A stretch of DNA of 64,000 nucleotides from Streptomyces sp. CB03234 (GTDB lineage Bacteria; Actinomycetota; Actinomycetes; Streptomycetales; Streptomycetaceae): assembly GCF_001905885.1 (NCBI RefSeq), contig NZ_LIYH01000001.1, positions 932,169 to 996,168 on the forward strand, in the 5' to 3' direction. Every line of letters begins with the position of its first letter. Position 1 is the stretch's first letter. A program made the translations under genes and the position numbers. Shown piece by piece: positions 47,984 to 57,133 of this stretch. Below the pieces are notes generated by a model. That model worked only from the letters and a program-made list of their open reading frames with translations. It did no database searches and was not told the DNA's origin.

Positions 47984-50674
47984 TTACAGGCCGTAGCGCT
48001 CGCGCGCGTCCTTCACCACGGAGGCCGGGACCTCACCGCGCTTGGCCAGCTGCGCCAGCGCCGCGACCACGACCGACTCGGCGTCCACGCCGAAGTGGCG
48101 GCGGGCCGCCTCGCGCGTGTCCGACAGGCCGAAGCCGTCGGCGCCGAGCGAGCTGTAGTCCTGCTCGACCCACTGCGCGATCTGGTCGGGGACCTGGCGC
48201 ATGTAGTCGGTGACCGCGAGCACCGGGCCCGGCGCGTCGGCCAGCACCTGGCGGACGTACGGCACCCGCTCCTCGCCGCGCAGCAGGGCCGCGTCGGCCT
48301 CCAGCGCGTCGCGCCGCAGCTCGGTCCAGGAGGTCGCGGACCACACGTCGGCGGTCACGCCCCACTCGGCGGCCAGCAGCTCCTGGGCCTTCAGCGCCCA
48401 GTGGATCGCCGTACCGGAGGACAGCAGCTGGATGCGCGGCGCGTCGGCCGTGACGGGCGTGCCCTCCTTGAACCGGTACAGGCCCTTGATGATGCCCTCG
48501 TCCACGCCCTCCGGCTTGGCCGGCTGCGGCATCGGCTCGTTGTAGACGGTCAGGTAGTAAAAGACGTTCGGGTCCTCGCCCGGCGCGGTCTCGCCGTACA
48601 TCCGGCGCAGACCGTCCTTGACGATCGCCGCGACCTCGTAGGCGAACGCCGGGTCGTACGTCAGCGCCGCCGGGTTGGTCGCCGCGATGACGGGGGAGTG
48701 GCCGTCGGCGTGCTGGAGGCCCTCACCGGTCAGCGTGGTGCGGCCGGCGGTGGCGCCGACGAGGAAGCCACGGCCGAGCTGGTCACCGAGCTGCCACATC
48801 TGGTCGGCCGTCCGCTGCCAGCCGAACATCGAGTAGAAGATGTAGAAGGGGATCATCTGCTCGCCGTGCGTGGAGTACGCGGTCGACGCGGCGATGAAGT
48901 CGGCCATCGAGCCGGCCTCGGTGATGCCCTCGTTGAGGATCTGGCCGTCCTTGGCCTCGCGGTAGTACATCAGCTGGTCGCGGTCGACCGGCTCGTACGT
49001 CTGGCCCTTCGGCGAGTAGATGCCGAGCGAGGGGAACAGCGACTCCATACCGAAGGTGCGGGCCTCGTCCGGGACGATCGGGACCCAGCGCTTGCCGGTC
49101 TGATTGTCGCGGATCAGGTCCTTCATCAGGCGGACGAAGGCCATGGTCGTCGCGACCGACTGCTGGCCGGAGCCCTTGTCGAACGCGGCGAACGTCTTGT
49201 CGGCCGGCGCCGGCAGCGGGTCCAGGGCGTGCATGCGGCGCGCCGGGGCGGGGCCGCCGAGCGCCGCGCGGCGCTCCTGGAGGTAGCGGACCTCGGGGGA
49301 GTCGGCGCCGGGGTGGCCGTAGGGCACCTGGCCGTCGACGAAGGCGGAGTCCGGGATCGGCAGGCCCAGCAGGTCCCGCATGTCCTTGAACTCCTCCACC
49401 GACAGCTTCTTCATCTGGTGGTTGGCGTTCTTGGACTCGAAGCCCTTGCCGAGGGTGAAGCCCTTCACCGTCTGCGCGAGGATCACGGTCGGGGCGCCCT
49501 TGTGCTCCAGGGCCGCCTTGTACGCGGCGTACACCTTGCGGGGCTCGTGGCCGCCGCGGGAGTACTGGAAGCACTCGATGATCTTGTCGTCGGAGAGCAG
49601 CCTGCCCATCTCGACGAGGGCGGGGTCCTTGCCGAAGAAGTCCTCGCGGATGTAGGCGGCGTCACGCGTCTGGTACGTCTGGATCTGCGCGTCCGGTACC
49701 TCGCGCAGCCGGCGTACGAGCGCGCCGGTGGTGTCGAGCTGGAACAGCTCGTCCCAGGCGTTGCCCCACAGCGACTTCACGACGTTCCAGCCGGCGCCGC
49801 GGAACTGGGCCTCCAGCTCCTGCACGATCTTGAAGTTGGCGCGGACCGGGCCGTCGAGGCGCTGGAGGTTGCAGTTGATGACGAAGGTGAGGTTGTCGAG
49901 CTCCTCACGGGCGGCGAGCGCGAGGGCCGCCGTCGACTCGGGCTCGTCCATCTCGCCGTCGCCGAGGAACGCCCACACGTGGGAGTTCGAGACGTCCTTG
50001 ATGTTCCGGTTGGTCAGGTAGCGGTTGAACCGCGCCTGGTAGATCGCCGACAGCGGGCCGAGGCCCATCGACACCGTCGGGAACTCCCACAGCCAGGGCA
50101 GGCGGCGCGGGTGCGGGTAGGACGGCAGGCCGTTGCCGCCCGACTCCTGGCGGAAGTTGTCCAGCTGCTGCGCGTTCAGCCGTCCGTCGAGGAAGGCGCG
50201 GGCGTAGATGCCGGGGGAGGCGTGGCCCTGGATGTAGAGCTGGTCGCCGGAGCCGTCCTGCTCCTTGCCGCGGAAGAAGTGGTTGAAGCCGGTCTCGTAG
50301 AGCCAGGCGGCGGAGGCGAAGGTGGCGATGTGGCCGCCGACGCCGTACTTGGAGCCGCGGGAGACCATGGCGGCCGCGTTCCAGCGGTTCCAGGCGGTGA
50401 TCTTCGCTTCCATCTCCTCGTCGCCGTCGAAGCCGTAGCCGGCCTCAGCGGCGGTGGGGATGGTGTTGACGTAGTCGGTTTCGAGCAGCTTGGGCAGCGC
50501 CAGACCGGCGCCCTCGGCGCGCTCCAGGGTGCGTCGCATCAGGTACGCGGCGCGGTGCGGCCCGGCGGCCTTGGCGACGGCGTCGAGGGACGCCTGCCAC
50601 TCGGCGGTCTCCTCGGGGTCGCGGTCCGGCAGCTGGTCGAGCTCGCTCGGCTGGATGCGGGTGGGGTCGGTCAT
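47984..50674 (-). CDS. aceE: Pyruvate dehydrogenase E1 component, homodimeric type
   Basis: The 896-residue thiamine-diphosphate enzyme decarboxylates pyruvate and acetylates the lipoyl groups of E2. It is the single-chain E1 type, shown by GDGEMDEPESTAALALAARE (the TPP-binding GDGxMDE), EETAEWQASLD near the N-terminus, SRGSKYGVGGHIATFASAAW and the late THGEQMIPFYIFYSMFGWQR. ATG 50674 has GGAAGG upstream. A likely promoter with an overlapping palindrome precedes it, and a GntR regulator is encoded immediately upstream on the same strand, followed upstream by E2 and E3, so the locus holds all PDH parts. Confidence 0.96.
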   Translation of the reverse strand: MTDPTRIQPSELDQLPDRDPEETAEWQASLDAVAKAAGPHRAAYLMRRTLERAEGAGLALPKLLETDYVNTIPTAAEAGYGFDGDEEMEAKITAWNRWNAAAMVSRGSKYGVGGHIATFASAAWLYETGFNHFFRGKEQDGSGDQLYIQGHASPGIYARAFLDGRLNAQQLDNFRQESGGNGLPSYPHPRRLPWLWEFPTVSMGLGPLSAIYQARFNRYLTNRNIKDVSNSHVWAFLGDGEMDEPESTAALALAAREELDNLTFVINCNLQRLDGPVRANFKIVQELEAQFRGAGWNVVKSLWGNAWDELFQLDTTGALVRRLREVPDAQIQTYQTRDAAYIREDFFGKDPALVEMGRLLSDDKIIECFQYSRGGHEPRKVYAAYKAALEHKGAPTVILAQTVKGFTLGKGFESKNANHQMKKLSVEEFKDMRDLLGLPIPDSAFVDGQVPYGHPGADSPEVRYLQERRAALGGPAPARRMHALDPLPAPADKTFAAFDKGSGQQSVATTMAFVRLMKDLIRDNQTGKRWVPIVPDEARTFGMESLFPSLGIYSPKGQTYEPVDRDQLMYYREAKDGQILNEGITEAGSMADFIAASTAYSTHGEQMIPFYIFYSMFGWQRTADQMWQLGDQLGRGFLVGATAGRTTLTGEGLQHADGHSPVIAATNPAALTYDPAFAYEVAAIVKDGLRRMYGETAPGEDPNVFYYLTVYNEPMPQPAKPEGVDEGIIKGLYRFKEGTPVTADAPRIQLLSSGTAIHWALKAQELLAAEWGVTADVWSATSWTELRRDALEADAALLRGEERVPYVRQVLADAPGPVLAVTDYMRQVPDQIAQWVEQDYSSLGADGFGLSDTREAARRHFGVDAESVVVAALAQLAKRGEVPASVVKDARERYGL

Positions 50675-50761
50675 AGTCGCCGCCTTCCGGAGTCGAAGGG
50701 GTGTGGAGCCCTTGGTCTTGGCAGGACAGGGCGAGGGGACCTCTGTTGAAGTCCGCGGACG

Positions 50762-50791
50762 ACTGTACGACCGTGATCGATGATCGATCAA
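50762..50791 (-). promoter_or_regulatory. Likely aceE promoter
   Basis: On the - strand TTGATC (50786-50791) and TACAGT (50762-50767) are 18 bases apart. The transcript would start near 50755, giving an untranslated leader of about 80 bases before aceE. Confidence 0.6.
50774..50790. promoter_or_regulatory. Palindromic operator in the aceE promoter
   Basis: TGATCGATGATCGATCA is an inverted repeat with 8-base arms around one central base. It covers the spacer and touches the -35 box of the aceE promoter, the position expected for a repressor. The GntR protein encoded at 50941 is the obvious candidate. A second pair of GGCACC/GGTGCC repeats lies at about 50836-50862. Confidence 0.65.
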
Positions 50792-50940
50792 AGTGTTGAG
50801 CCAAAAATCTTTCCCCAGAGCCCAAAGTCGGCATTCGGTGCCACAAAAATGGGCACCCGGTGCCTTGTTTTCGCAGGTGGGGACGCCGAATGAGCGCACC
50901 TGGCGCCCGATGAGCGGGGGGCGTGCGCCCCGGCGCACAC

Positions 50941-51564
50941 CTAGGCGCGCGGGGCGCAGCCGAGGACGTGTTCCTTCACCAGGACCCCGATCCGGGGATC
51001 GCGGCGGCGGAAGGCCTGCACGAGCTCCTCGTGCTCCTCCGCGTACGACTTCTGTACGGTGCCGAGCCAGCGGATCGACAGTGCCGTGAAGACCTCGATA
51101 CCGAGGCCCTCCCAGGTGTGCAGCAGCACGCTGTTGTGGGCGGCCCGCACCAGCTCCCGGTGGAAGCCCACCGTGTGCCGCACCTGCGCCGTACCGTCCG
51201 CCCGCGCGTCCGCCTCGTACAGCGCCGCCACGTGCGGCTCCAGGGCCGAGCAGTCCTCACCGAGCCGGTCCGCCGCCAGCTCGGCGGCGATCTGCTCCAG
51301 ACCGGCCCGCACCGGATAGCTCTCCTCCAGGTCCGCCGCGGTGAGGTTGCGCACCCGTACGCCCTTGTTGGGCGCCGACTCGATCAGCCGGAGGCTCTCC
51401 AGCTCCCGCAGCGCCTCACGTACGGGCGTCTGGCTGACCGCCAGCTCGGTGGCGATGCGCCGCTCGACGATCCGCTCCCCCGGCTTCCAGCGGCCGCTGA
51501 CGATGCCCTCCACGATGTGCTCGCGGATCTGCTCGCGCAGCGAGTGGACGACGGGCGGGGTCAT
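50941..51564 (-). CDS. GntR-family regulator (FCD class), likely controls aceE
   Basis: The 207-residue protein has a GntR winged helix (VVHSLREQIREHIVEGIVSG, AVSQTPVREALRELESLRLI) and an FCD ligand domain (ESYPVRAGLEQIAAELAA, TVGFHRELVRAAHNSVLLHT with the metal-binding His residues). FCD regulators sense carboxylic acids; PdhR and LldR sense pyruvate and lactate. ATG 51564 is chosen because AAGGAG lies six bases upstream. It is followed by aceE and preceded by the E2-E3 operon, so pyruvate-responsive control of PDH is a strong inference. Confidence 0.85.
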   Translation of the reverse strand: MTPPVVHSLREQIREHIVEGIVSGRWKPGERIVERRIATELAVSQTPVREALRELESLRLIESAPNKGVRVRNLTAADLEESYPVRAGLEQIAAELAADRLGEDCSALEPHVAALYEADARADGTAQVRHTVGFHRELVRAAHNSVLLHTWEGLGIEVFTALSIRWLGTVQKSYAEEHEELVQAFRRRDPRIGVLVKEHVLGCAPRA

Positions 51565-51657
51565 GGGGGCTCCTTCGCTGCTGCGGCGGTCGATCGCCAT
51601 TATTCCGCCCGGTCAGCCCGTACGGCTGCCCCGTGCGGGAGACGCCCGTCACGCGAC

Positions 51658-51694
51658 GGCGCCCCCGGCCGGATGTGCTCCGGCCGGGGGCGCC
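51658..51694 (-). terminator. Terminator of the lpd-E2 operon
   Basis: GGCGCCCCCGGCCGG (51658-51672) and CCGGCCGGGGGCGCC (51680-51694) form a 15-base perfect stem with a 7-base loop, 21 bases after the E2 stop codon. Confidence 0.9.
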
Positions 51695-51715
51695 GCTGTC
51701 GTACGCCTCAGAGAC

Positions 51716-53560
51716 TCACAGGCCGAGGTCGACCTCGAACTCGCCCGCCTCCAGGATCGCCTTGACGGCCGTCAGGTAACGGGCCGCGTCGGCACCGTCC
51801 ACCAGACGGTGGTCGTAGGAGAGCGACAGGTACGTCATGTCGCGCACCGCGATGGTCTCGCCCAGGTCCGGGTGGTTGATGACCACCGGGCGCTTGACGG
51901 TGGCACCGATGCCCAGGATGGCGACCTGGTTCGGCGGCACGATGACCGTGTCGAACAGCGCACCGCGCGAGCCGGTGTTGCTGATCGTGAAGGTGGCGCC
52001 GGACATGTCGTCCGGGGTGAGGCCGCCGCCACGGGCCTTGCCGGCCAGCTCGGCGGTCTTCTTGGCGATACCGGCGATGTTCAGGTCGCCCGCGCCCTTG
52101 ATGACCGGGGTCATCAGACCCTTCTCGGCGTCCACGGCGATGCCGATGTTCTCCGAGTCGAAGTACGTGATCGTGCCCTCGTCCTCGTTGATCCGGGCGT
52201 TGATGACCGGGTGGGCCTTCAGCGCCTGGGCCGCCGCCTTCACGAAGAACGGCATCGGGGAGAGCTTGACGCCCTCGCGGGCGGCGAACGCGTCCTTGGC
52301 GCGGCCCCGCAGCTTCATCAGCTTGGTGATGTCGACCTCGACGACCGAGGTCAGCTGGGCCTGCGAGTGCAGCGCCTTCATCATGTTGTCGCCGATGACC
52401 TTGCGCATCCGGGTCATCTTGACCGTCTGGCCGCGCAGCGGGGACGCCTCCAGGGCCGGAGCCTTCGGGGCGGCAGCGGCGGCCGGGGCGGCGGGGGCCG
52501 GGGCAGCGGCGGCGGCCTTCGCGGCCTCGGCGGCGGCGATGACGTCCTGCTTGCGGATACGGCCACCGACGCCGGTGCCCTTGACGGACGCCAGGTCGAC
52601 ACCGTTCTCGGCGGCGAGCTTGCGGACCAGCGGGGTCACGTACGCGCCGTCCTCCGCCGACTGTGCGGCGGCGGGGGCGGGAGCGGGGGTTACGGGAGCC
52701 GCCGGGGCGGGGGCGGCCGGAGCCGGAGCCGGAGCGGCCGGAGCCGGAGCAGCGGCGGCGGGCGCGGGCTGCACCGGGGCCGGAGCGGGCGCCGGAGCGG
52801 CGGGCGCCGCCGGGGCCGGAGCGGGCGCCGGGGCTTCCTGAGCCGGGGCCGGGGCCTCGGCGGCGGGGGCCGGGGCAGCGGCGGGGGCCTGGGCGGCCGG
52901 AGCGGCACCCGGGGCACCGATGACGGCCAGCTTGGCGCCGACCTCGGCCGTCTCGTCCTCGCCGACCACGATCTCCAGCAGCACACCGGAAGCCGGGGCC
53001 GGGATCTCGGTGTCGACCTTGTCCGTGGAGACCTCGAGCAGCGGCTCGTCCTCCGTGACCTCCTCGCCGACCTCCTTCAGCCAGCGGGTGACGGTGCCCT
53101 CGGTGACCGACTCGCCCAGCGCGGGCAGGACGACGTCGGTGCCCTCGGCCGAACCACCGCCGGCGGCGGCCTCGGCGGTCGGGGCGGGGGCGGGGGCCTC
53201 GGCCTCGGTGGAGGGGGCGGCCTGCGGGGCCGGGGCCTCCTGCGCCGGGGCCTCCTGCGCCGGAGCCGGAGCGGCCTGGGCCTCGGCGGCGGCCGGAGCC
53301 GGAGCCTCGGCCGGGGCGCCCGTGCCGTCGTCGATGACGGCCAGTTCGGCGCCGACCTCGACGGTCTCGTCCTCGGCGACCTTGATGGAGGCCAGGACAC
53401 CGGAAGCCGGGGCCGGGATCTCGGTGTCGACCTTGTCCGTCGACACCTCCAGCAGCGGCTCGTCGGCCTCGACGCGCTCGCCCTCGGCCTTCAGCCAGCG
53501 GGTGACAGTGCCCTCGGTGACGCTCTCGCCGAGCGCCGGCAGGGTTACGGAAACCGACAT
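51716..53560 (-). CDS. sucB: Dihydrolipoyllysine acyltransferase E2 (annotated sucB, probably serves PDH)
   Basis: This 614-residue E2 has two lipoyl domains ([20 protein letters not shown] at the N-terminus, the second near residue 140), each with the lipoylated Lys in [14 protein letters not shown]. Long Ala-Pro linkers join them to a peripheral-subunit-binding domain ([31 protein letters not shown]) and the catalytic core ending in [15 protein letters not shown]. It is usually named SucB, but actinobacterial oxoglutarate dehydrogenase carries its own E2 domain fused to E1, so this protein is more likely the shared or PDH E2 (known for corynebacteria; inferred here). It is transcribed after lpd with a 58-base gap, and aceE lies just downstream. 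Confidence 0.93.
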   Translation of the reverse strand: MSVSVTLPALGESVTEGTVTRWLKAEGERVEADEPLLEVSTDKVDTEIPAPASGVLASIKVAEDETVEVGAELAVIDDGTGAPAEAPAPAAAEAQAAPAPAQEAPAQEAPAPQAAPSTEAEAPAPAPTAEAAAGGGSAEGTDVVLPALGESVTEGTVTRWLKEVGEEVTEDEPLLEVSTDKVDTEIPAPASGVLLEIVVGEDETAEVGAKLAVIGAPGAAPAAQAPAAAPAPAAEAPAPAQEAPAPAPAPAAPAAPAPAPAPVQPAPAAAAPAPAAPAPAPAAPAPAAPVTPAPAPAAAQSAEDGAYVTPLVRKLAAENGVDLASVKGTGVGGRIRKQDVIAAAEAAKAAAAAPAPAAPAAAAAPKAPALEASPLRGQTVKMTRMRKVIGDNMMKALHSQAQLTSVVEVDITKLMKLRGRAKDAFAAREGVKLSPMPFFVKAAAQALKAHPVINARINEDEGTITYFDSENIGIAVDAEKGLMTPVIKGAGDLNIAGIAKKTAELAGKARGGGLTPDDMSGATFTISNTGSRGALFDTVIVPPNQVAILGIGATVKRPVVINHPDLGETIAVRDMTYLSLSYDHRLVDGADAARYLTAVKAILEAGEFEVDLGL

Positions 53561-53618
53561 GGTTTCGGTTGCTCCTAACGAATTGCGGAAAGTGGTCGTC
53601 GCGCCCGGACTGAAGGCG

Positions 53619-55007
53619 TCAGTCGTGGGAGTGGAGGGGCTTGCCGGCCAGCGCCAGGTGGGCCTCGCCGAGCGCCTCGTTCTGCGTCGGGTGGGCGTGG
53701 ATGAGCTGCGCGACCTCGGCCGGCAGCGCCTCCCAGTTGTAGATCAGCTGCGCTTCGCCGACCTGCTCGCCCATGCGGTCACCGACCATGTGGACGCCGA
53801 CCACGGCACCGTCCTTGACCTGGACGAGCTTGATCTCGCCCGCGGTCTTGAGGATCTTGCTCTTGCCGTTGCCCGCGAGGTTGTACTTCAGGGCGACGAC
53901 CTTGTCCGCGCCGTAGATCTCCTTGGCCTTGGCCTCGGTGATGCCGACGGAGGCGACCTCGGGGTGGCAGTACGTCACCCGGGGCACGCCGTCGTAGTCG
54001 ATCGGAACGGTCTTCAGACCGGCCAGACGCTCCGCCACCAGGATGCCCTCGGCGAAGCCGACGTGCGCGAGCTGGAGGGTCGGGACGAGGTCGCCCACGG
54101 CCGAGACGGTCGGCACGTTCGTGCGCATGTACTCGTCGACGAGGACGTAGCCGCGGTCCATCGCGACGCCCTGCTCCTCGTACCCGAGACCGGCCGAGAC
54201 CGGGCCGCGGCCGATGGCGACGAGCAGCACCTCGGCCTCGAAGGTCTTGCCGTCCGCCAGGGTGACCTTGACCCCGTTGTCGGTGTACTCGGCGCTCTGG
54301 AAGAACGTACCGAGGTTGAACTTGATGCCGCGCTTGCGGAAGGCGCGCTCAAGAAGCTTCGAGCTGTTCTCGTCCTCGGCCGGGACGAGGTGCTTCAGGC
54401 CCTCGACGATCGTGACGTCCGTGCCGAAGGACTTCCACGCGGAGGCGAACTCGACGCCGATGACGCCGCCGCCCAGGATGATCGCGGACTCCGGGACCCG
54501 GTCCAGGGTCAGCGCGTGGTCCGAGGAGATGATGCGGTTGCCGTCGATCTCCAGGCCCGGGAGGGACTTCGGTACGGAACCGGTGGCGAGGAGGACGTGC
54601 CGGCCCTCGACCCGCCGGCCGTTCACGTCGACGGAGGTGGGGGAGGACAGCCGGCCCTCGCCCTCGATGTAGGTCACCTTGCGGGAGGCGACCAGACCCT
54701 GCAGGCCCTTGTAGAGGCCCGAGATCACGTCGTCCTTGTACTTGTGGACGGCCTTGATGTCGATGCCCTCGAAGGAGGCGAGGACGCCGAACTGGTCCGC
54801 CTCGCGGGCCTGGTCCGCGATCTCACCGGCGTGGAGCAGGGCCTTGGTGGGAATGCATCCGTTGTGCAGGCAGGTGCCGCCGAGCTTGTTCTTCTCGATC
54901 AGTGCGACGTCCAGGCCCAGCTGCGCACCCCGCAGGGCCGCGGCGTACCCGCCACTGCCACCGCCGAGGATCACTAGGTCGAAAACGGTGCTGGCGTCGT
55001 TCGCCAC
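53619..55007 (-). CDS. lpd: Dihydrolipoyl dehydrogenase E3
   Basis: The 462-residue flavoprotein reoxidises the lipoyl groups of E2 with NAD. Visible: FAD-binding [20 protein letters not shown], redox disulfide [18 protein letters not shown]-binding [34 protein letters not shown] and the C-terminal [13 protein letters not shown] with the catalytic His-Glu pair. GTG 55007 has GGAGG seven bases upstream. It is the first gene of a two-gene operon with the E2 gene and supplies E3 to the pyruvate and oxoglutarate complexes. Confidence 0.97.
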   Translation of the reverse strand: MANDASTVFDLVILGGGSGGYAAALRGAQLGLDVALIEKNKLGGTCLHNGCIPTKALLHAGEIADQAREADQFGVLASFEGIDIKAVHKYKDDVISGLYKGLQGLVASRKVTYIEGEGRLSSPTSVDVNGRRVEGRHVLLATGSVPKSLPGLEIDGNRIISSDHALTLDRVPESAIILGGGVIGVEFASAWKSFGTDVTIVEGLKHLVPAEDENSSKLLERAFRKRGIKFNLGTFFQSAEYTDNGVKVTLADGKTFEAEVLLVAIGRGPVSAGLGYEEQGVAMDRGYVLVDEYMRTNVPTVSAVGDLVPTLQLAHVGFAEGILVAERLAGLKTVPIDYDGVPRVTYCHPEVASVGITEAKAKEIYGADKVVALKYNLAGNGKSKILKTAGEIKLVQVKDGAVVGVHMVGDRMGEQVGEAQLIYNWEALPAEVAQLIHAHPTQNEALGEAHLALAGKPLHSHD

Positions 55008-55247
55008 GTCACGTCCTCCATGCATGTGCGCCGGTCGCCGGTCGCGGGCGACCGGGCGGCGGCTGGTGTTCGGCCGCTGTTTCTTCGGCCCTGTGGTGGG
55101 GGCCCTGTCCTGCCGAGAACCCATCTTCGCACTTGTTGCCGGAGCGCGGGACGCGGGGCCGGGGTGTGAGACGGCGGATCGTCCGTCCCGGCGGACCCGC
55201 GGTGCGTACGAAGGTACGGATTCCGTCGTGGTCCCGGCGAAAGCCCA

Positions 55248-55274
55248 CGGCCCCGGATCGTCCGTCCGGGGCCG
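55248..55274 (-). terminator. pepA terminator
   Basis: CGGCCCCGGA (55248-55257) and TCCGGGGCCG (55265-55274) form a 10-base stem 17 bases after the aminopeptidase stop codon. The rest of the gap to 55007 holds the lpd promoter region; nothing else was recognised in it. Confidence 0.8.
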
Positions 55275-55291
55275 CGGGTCTCACGCGTGGA

Positions 55292-56827
55292 TCAGCCGAG
55301 ATCCCCGGCCGCCGTGCGCTCCGCGAGCCTCACCAGGGTGCGGACCGCCGAGCCCGTGCCGCCCTTCGGGGTGTAGCCGAAGGGGCCGCCCTCGTTGTAG
55401 GCCGGGCCCGCGATGTCCAGGTGGGCCCAGGCGATGCCCTCGCCGACGAACTCCTTCAGGAACAGGCCGGCCACCAGGCCGCCGCCCATCCGCTCGCCCA
55501 TGTTGGCGATGTCGGCGGTCGGGGAGTCCATGCCCTTGCGCAGGTCCGCCGGGAGCGGCATCGGCCAGGACTGCTCGCCGACCTCCTCCGCGATCTCGTG
55601 GATCGAGGTGCGGAAGGCGTCGTCGTTGGCCATGATGCCGAAGGTGCGGTTGCCCAGCGCCAGCACCATCGCGCCGGTGAGCGTCGCCACGTCGACGATC
55701 GCGTCCGGGTTCTCCTCCGAGGCGCGGGTGAGCGCGTCGGCGAGGACCAGCCGGCCCTCCGCGTCGGTGTTCAGCACCTCGACGGTCTTGCCGCTGTACA
55801 TGCGCAGCACGTCACCGGGGCGGACGGCGGAACCGGACGGCATGTTCTCGGCGAGCGCCAGCCAGCCGGTGACGTTCACCCGCAGGCCCAGGCGGGCGGC
55901 CGTGACGACGGCGGCGAACACCGCGGCCGCGCCGCTCATGTCGCACTTCATCGTCTCGTTGTGGCCGGCCGGCTTCAGGGAGATGCCGCCCGAGTCGTAC
56001 GTGATGCCCTTGCCGACCAGGGCCAGGGTCTTCTCCGCCTTGGGGTGCGTGTACGCGAGCTTCACCAGGCGCGGACCGTGCTCCGAGCCCTGGCCGACGC
56101 CCAGGATGCCGCCGTACCCGCCCTTGACGAGCGCCTTCTCGTCGAGGACCTGCACCTTGATGCCGTGCTCCTTGCCGGCCGCGGTGGCGATGGCCGCGAA
56201 GGACTCGGGGTAGAGGTCGTTCGGCGGGGTGTTGACCAGGTCGCGGGCGCGGTTGATCTCCTCGGCCAGCGCGATCGCGCGCTCGGCCCCCGCCTTGTAC
56301 GCCTTGTCGCGCGGCTTGGCGCCCAGCAGCGCCACCTCGGCGAGCGGGGCCTTGGCGTTGCCGCCCGCCTCGCCGTCCGTGGCGGACCGGTAGGCGGTGA
56401 AGGCGTACGCGCCCAGCAGCGCGCCCTCCGCGATCGCCTCGGCGTCCTCCACCGCCTCGATCGGCAGGGCGAACGCGGCCTTCTTCGTACCGCTCAGCGC
56501 GCGGGCCGCGCAGCCGGCGGCACGGCGCAGCGCCTCGGCGTCGTACGCCTCGTCCTTCTCCGGTGCCGTGCCGAGCCCCACCGCGAGCACGACCGGGGCC
56601 TTCAGCCCGGACGGCGAGGGCAGCTTGGTCACCTCACCCTCGGCACCCGAGGCACCGAGGGTCTCCAGGACGGTGGCGAGCTTTCCGCCGAACGCCTTGT
56701 CCACGGCCTCGGCGCCCGCTGCGACAACGAGTCCCTTGCCGCCCCCCGGGCTCTTGGCGACGCCGACGACGAGAGCGTCGGCGCGCAGTGTCGCCGCGCC
56801 GGCGGTGCTGAGAGTGAGAGCAGTCAC
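55292..56827 (-). CDS. pepA: Leucyl aminopeptidase (M17)
   Basis: The 511-residue two-zinc peptidase trims N-terminal residues from peptides. The M17 signature NTDAEGRLVLADAL is present, with other metal and substrate ligands in LVGKGITYDSGGISLKP and MKCDMSGAAAVFAAVVTAAR, and the N-terminal macro-like domain before residue 170. The start is GTG 56827; its ribosome-binding site (GGAAGCGAG) is only moderate. It stands between the E3 operon and the divergent exopolysaccharide operon. Confidence 0.95.
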   Translation of the reverse strand: MTALTLSTAGAATLRADALVVGVAKSPGGGKGLVVAAGAEAVDKAFGGKLATVLETLGASGAEGEVTKLPSPSGLKAPVVLAVGLGTAPEKDEAYDAEALRRAAGCAARALSGTKKAAFALPIEAVEDAEAIAEGALLGAYAFTAYRSATDGEAGGNAKAPLAEVALLGAKPRDKAYKAGAERAIALAEEINRARDLVNTPPNDLYPESFAAIATAAGKEHGIKVQVLDEKALVKGGYGGILGVGQGSEHGPRLVKLAYTHPKAEKTLALVGKGITYDSGGISLKPAGHNETMKCDMSGAAAVFAAVVTAARLGLRVNVTGWLALAENMPSGSAVRPGDVLRMYSGKTVEVLNTDAEGRLVLADALTRASEENPDAIVDVATLTGAMVLALGNRTFGIMANDDAFRTSIHEIAEEVGEQSWPMPLPADLRKGMDSPTADIANMGERMGGGLVAGLFLKEFVGEGIAWAHLDIAGPAYNEGGPFGYTPKGGTGSAVRTLVRLAERTAAGDLG

Positions 56828-57133
56828 GGTGGTGAAATCTCGCTTCCGATTGAGTTCTGAGGCGGTCGAGGGGTGGGACGACCGGGTCCTGCGGCATCGT
56901 AAGTCGCGCCCGGGAAACACCGGGAACGAGCCTACGCTTGCCGTCCCGTTTCGCTCACGGCGGCGGCAATTCACTCATCCGTGGCGTCTCCTCAACGTTT
57001 GCTACGTCAACCGATGAGAGCTGCGTCACACTCCCTGCAATTGCGCAAGGGAGCAACGTACCGCTTTGCATCATCTCCACAGATCCTCCCAGTGCCCGCA
57101 TGCGCGCGGAGGACCCACAAGGGGGGAAGGCAT
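56828..57133. other. Divergent control region between pepA and the exopolysaccharide operon
   Basis: This 306-base gap must hold promoters in both directions. It is AT-richer than its flanks. A hairpin-like element near 57034-57056 has CTCCCT and AGGGAG arms around GCAATTGCGCA. The right end supplies a strong GGGGGGAAGG ribosome-binding site for the deacetylase gene. No gene is supported inside. Confidence 0.55.
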
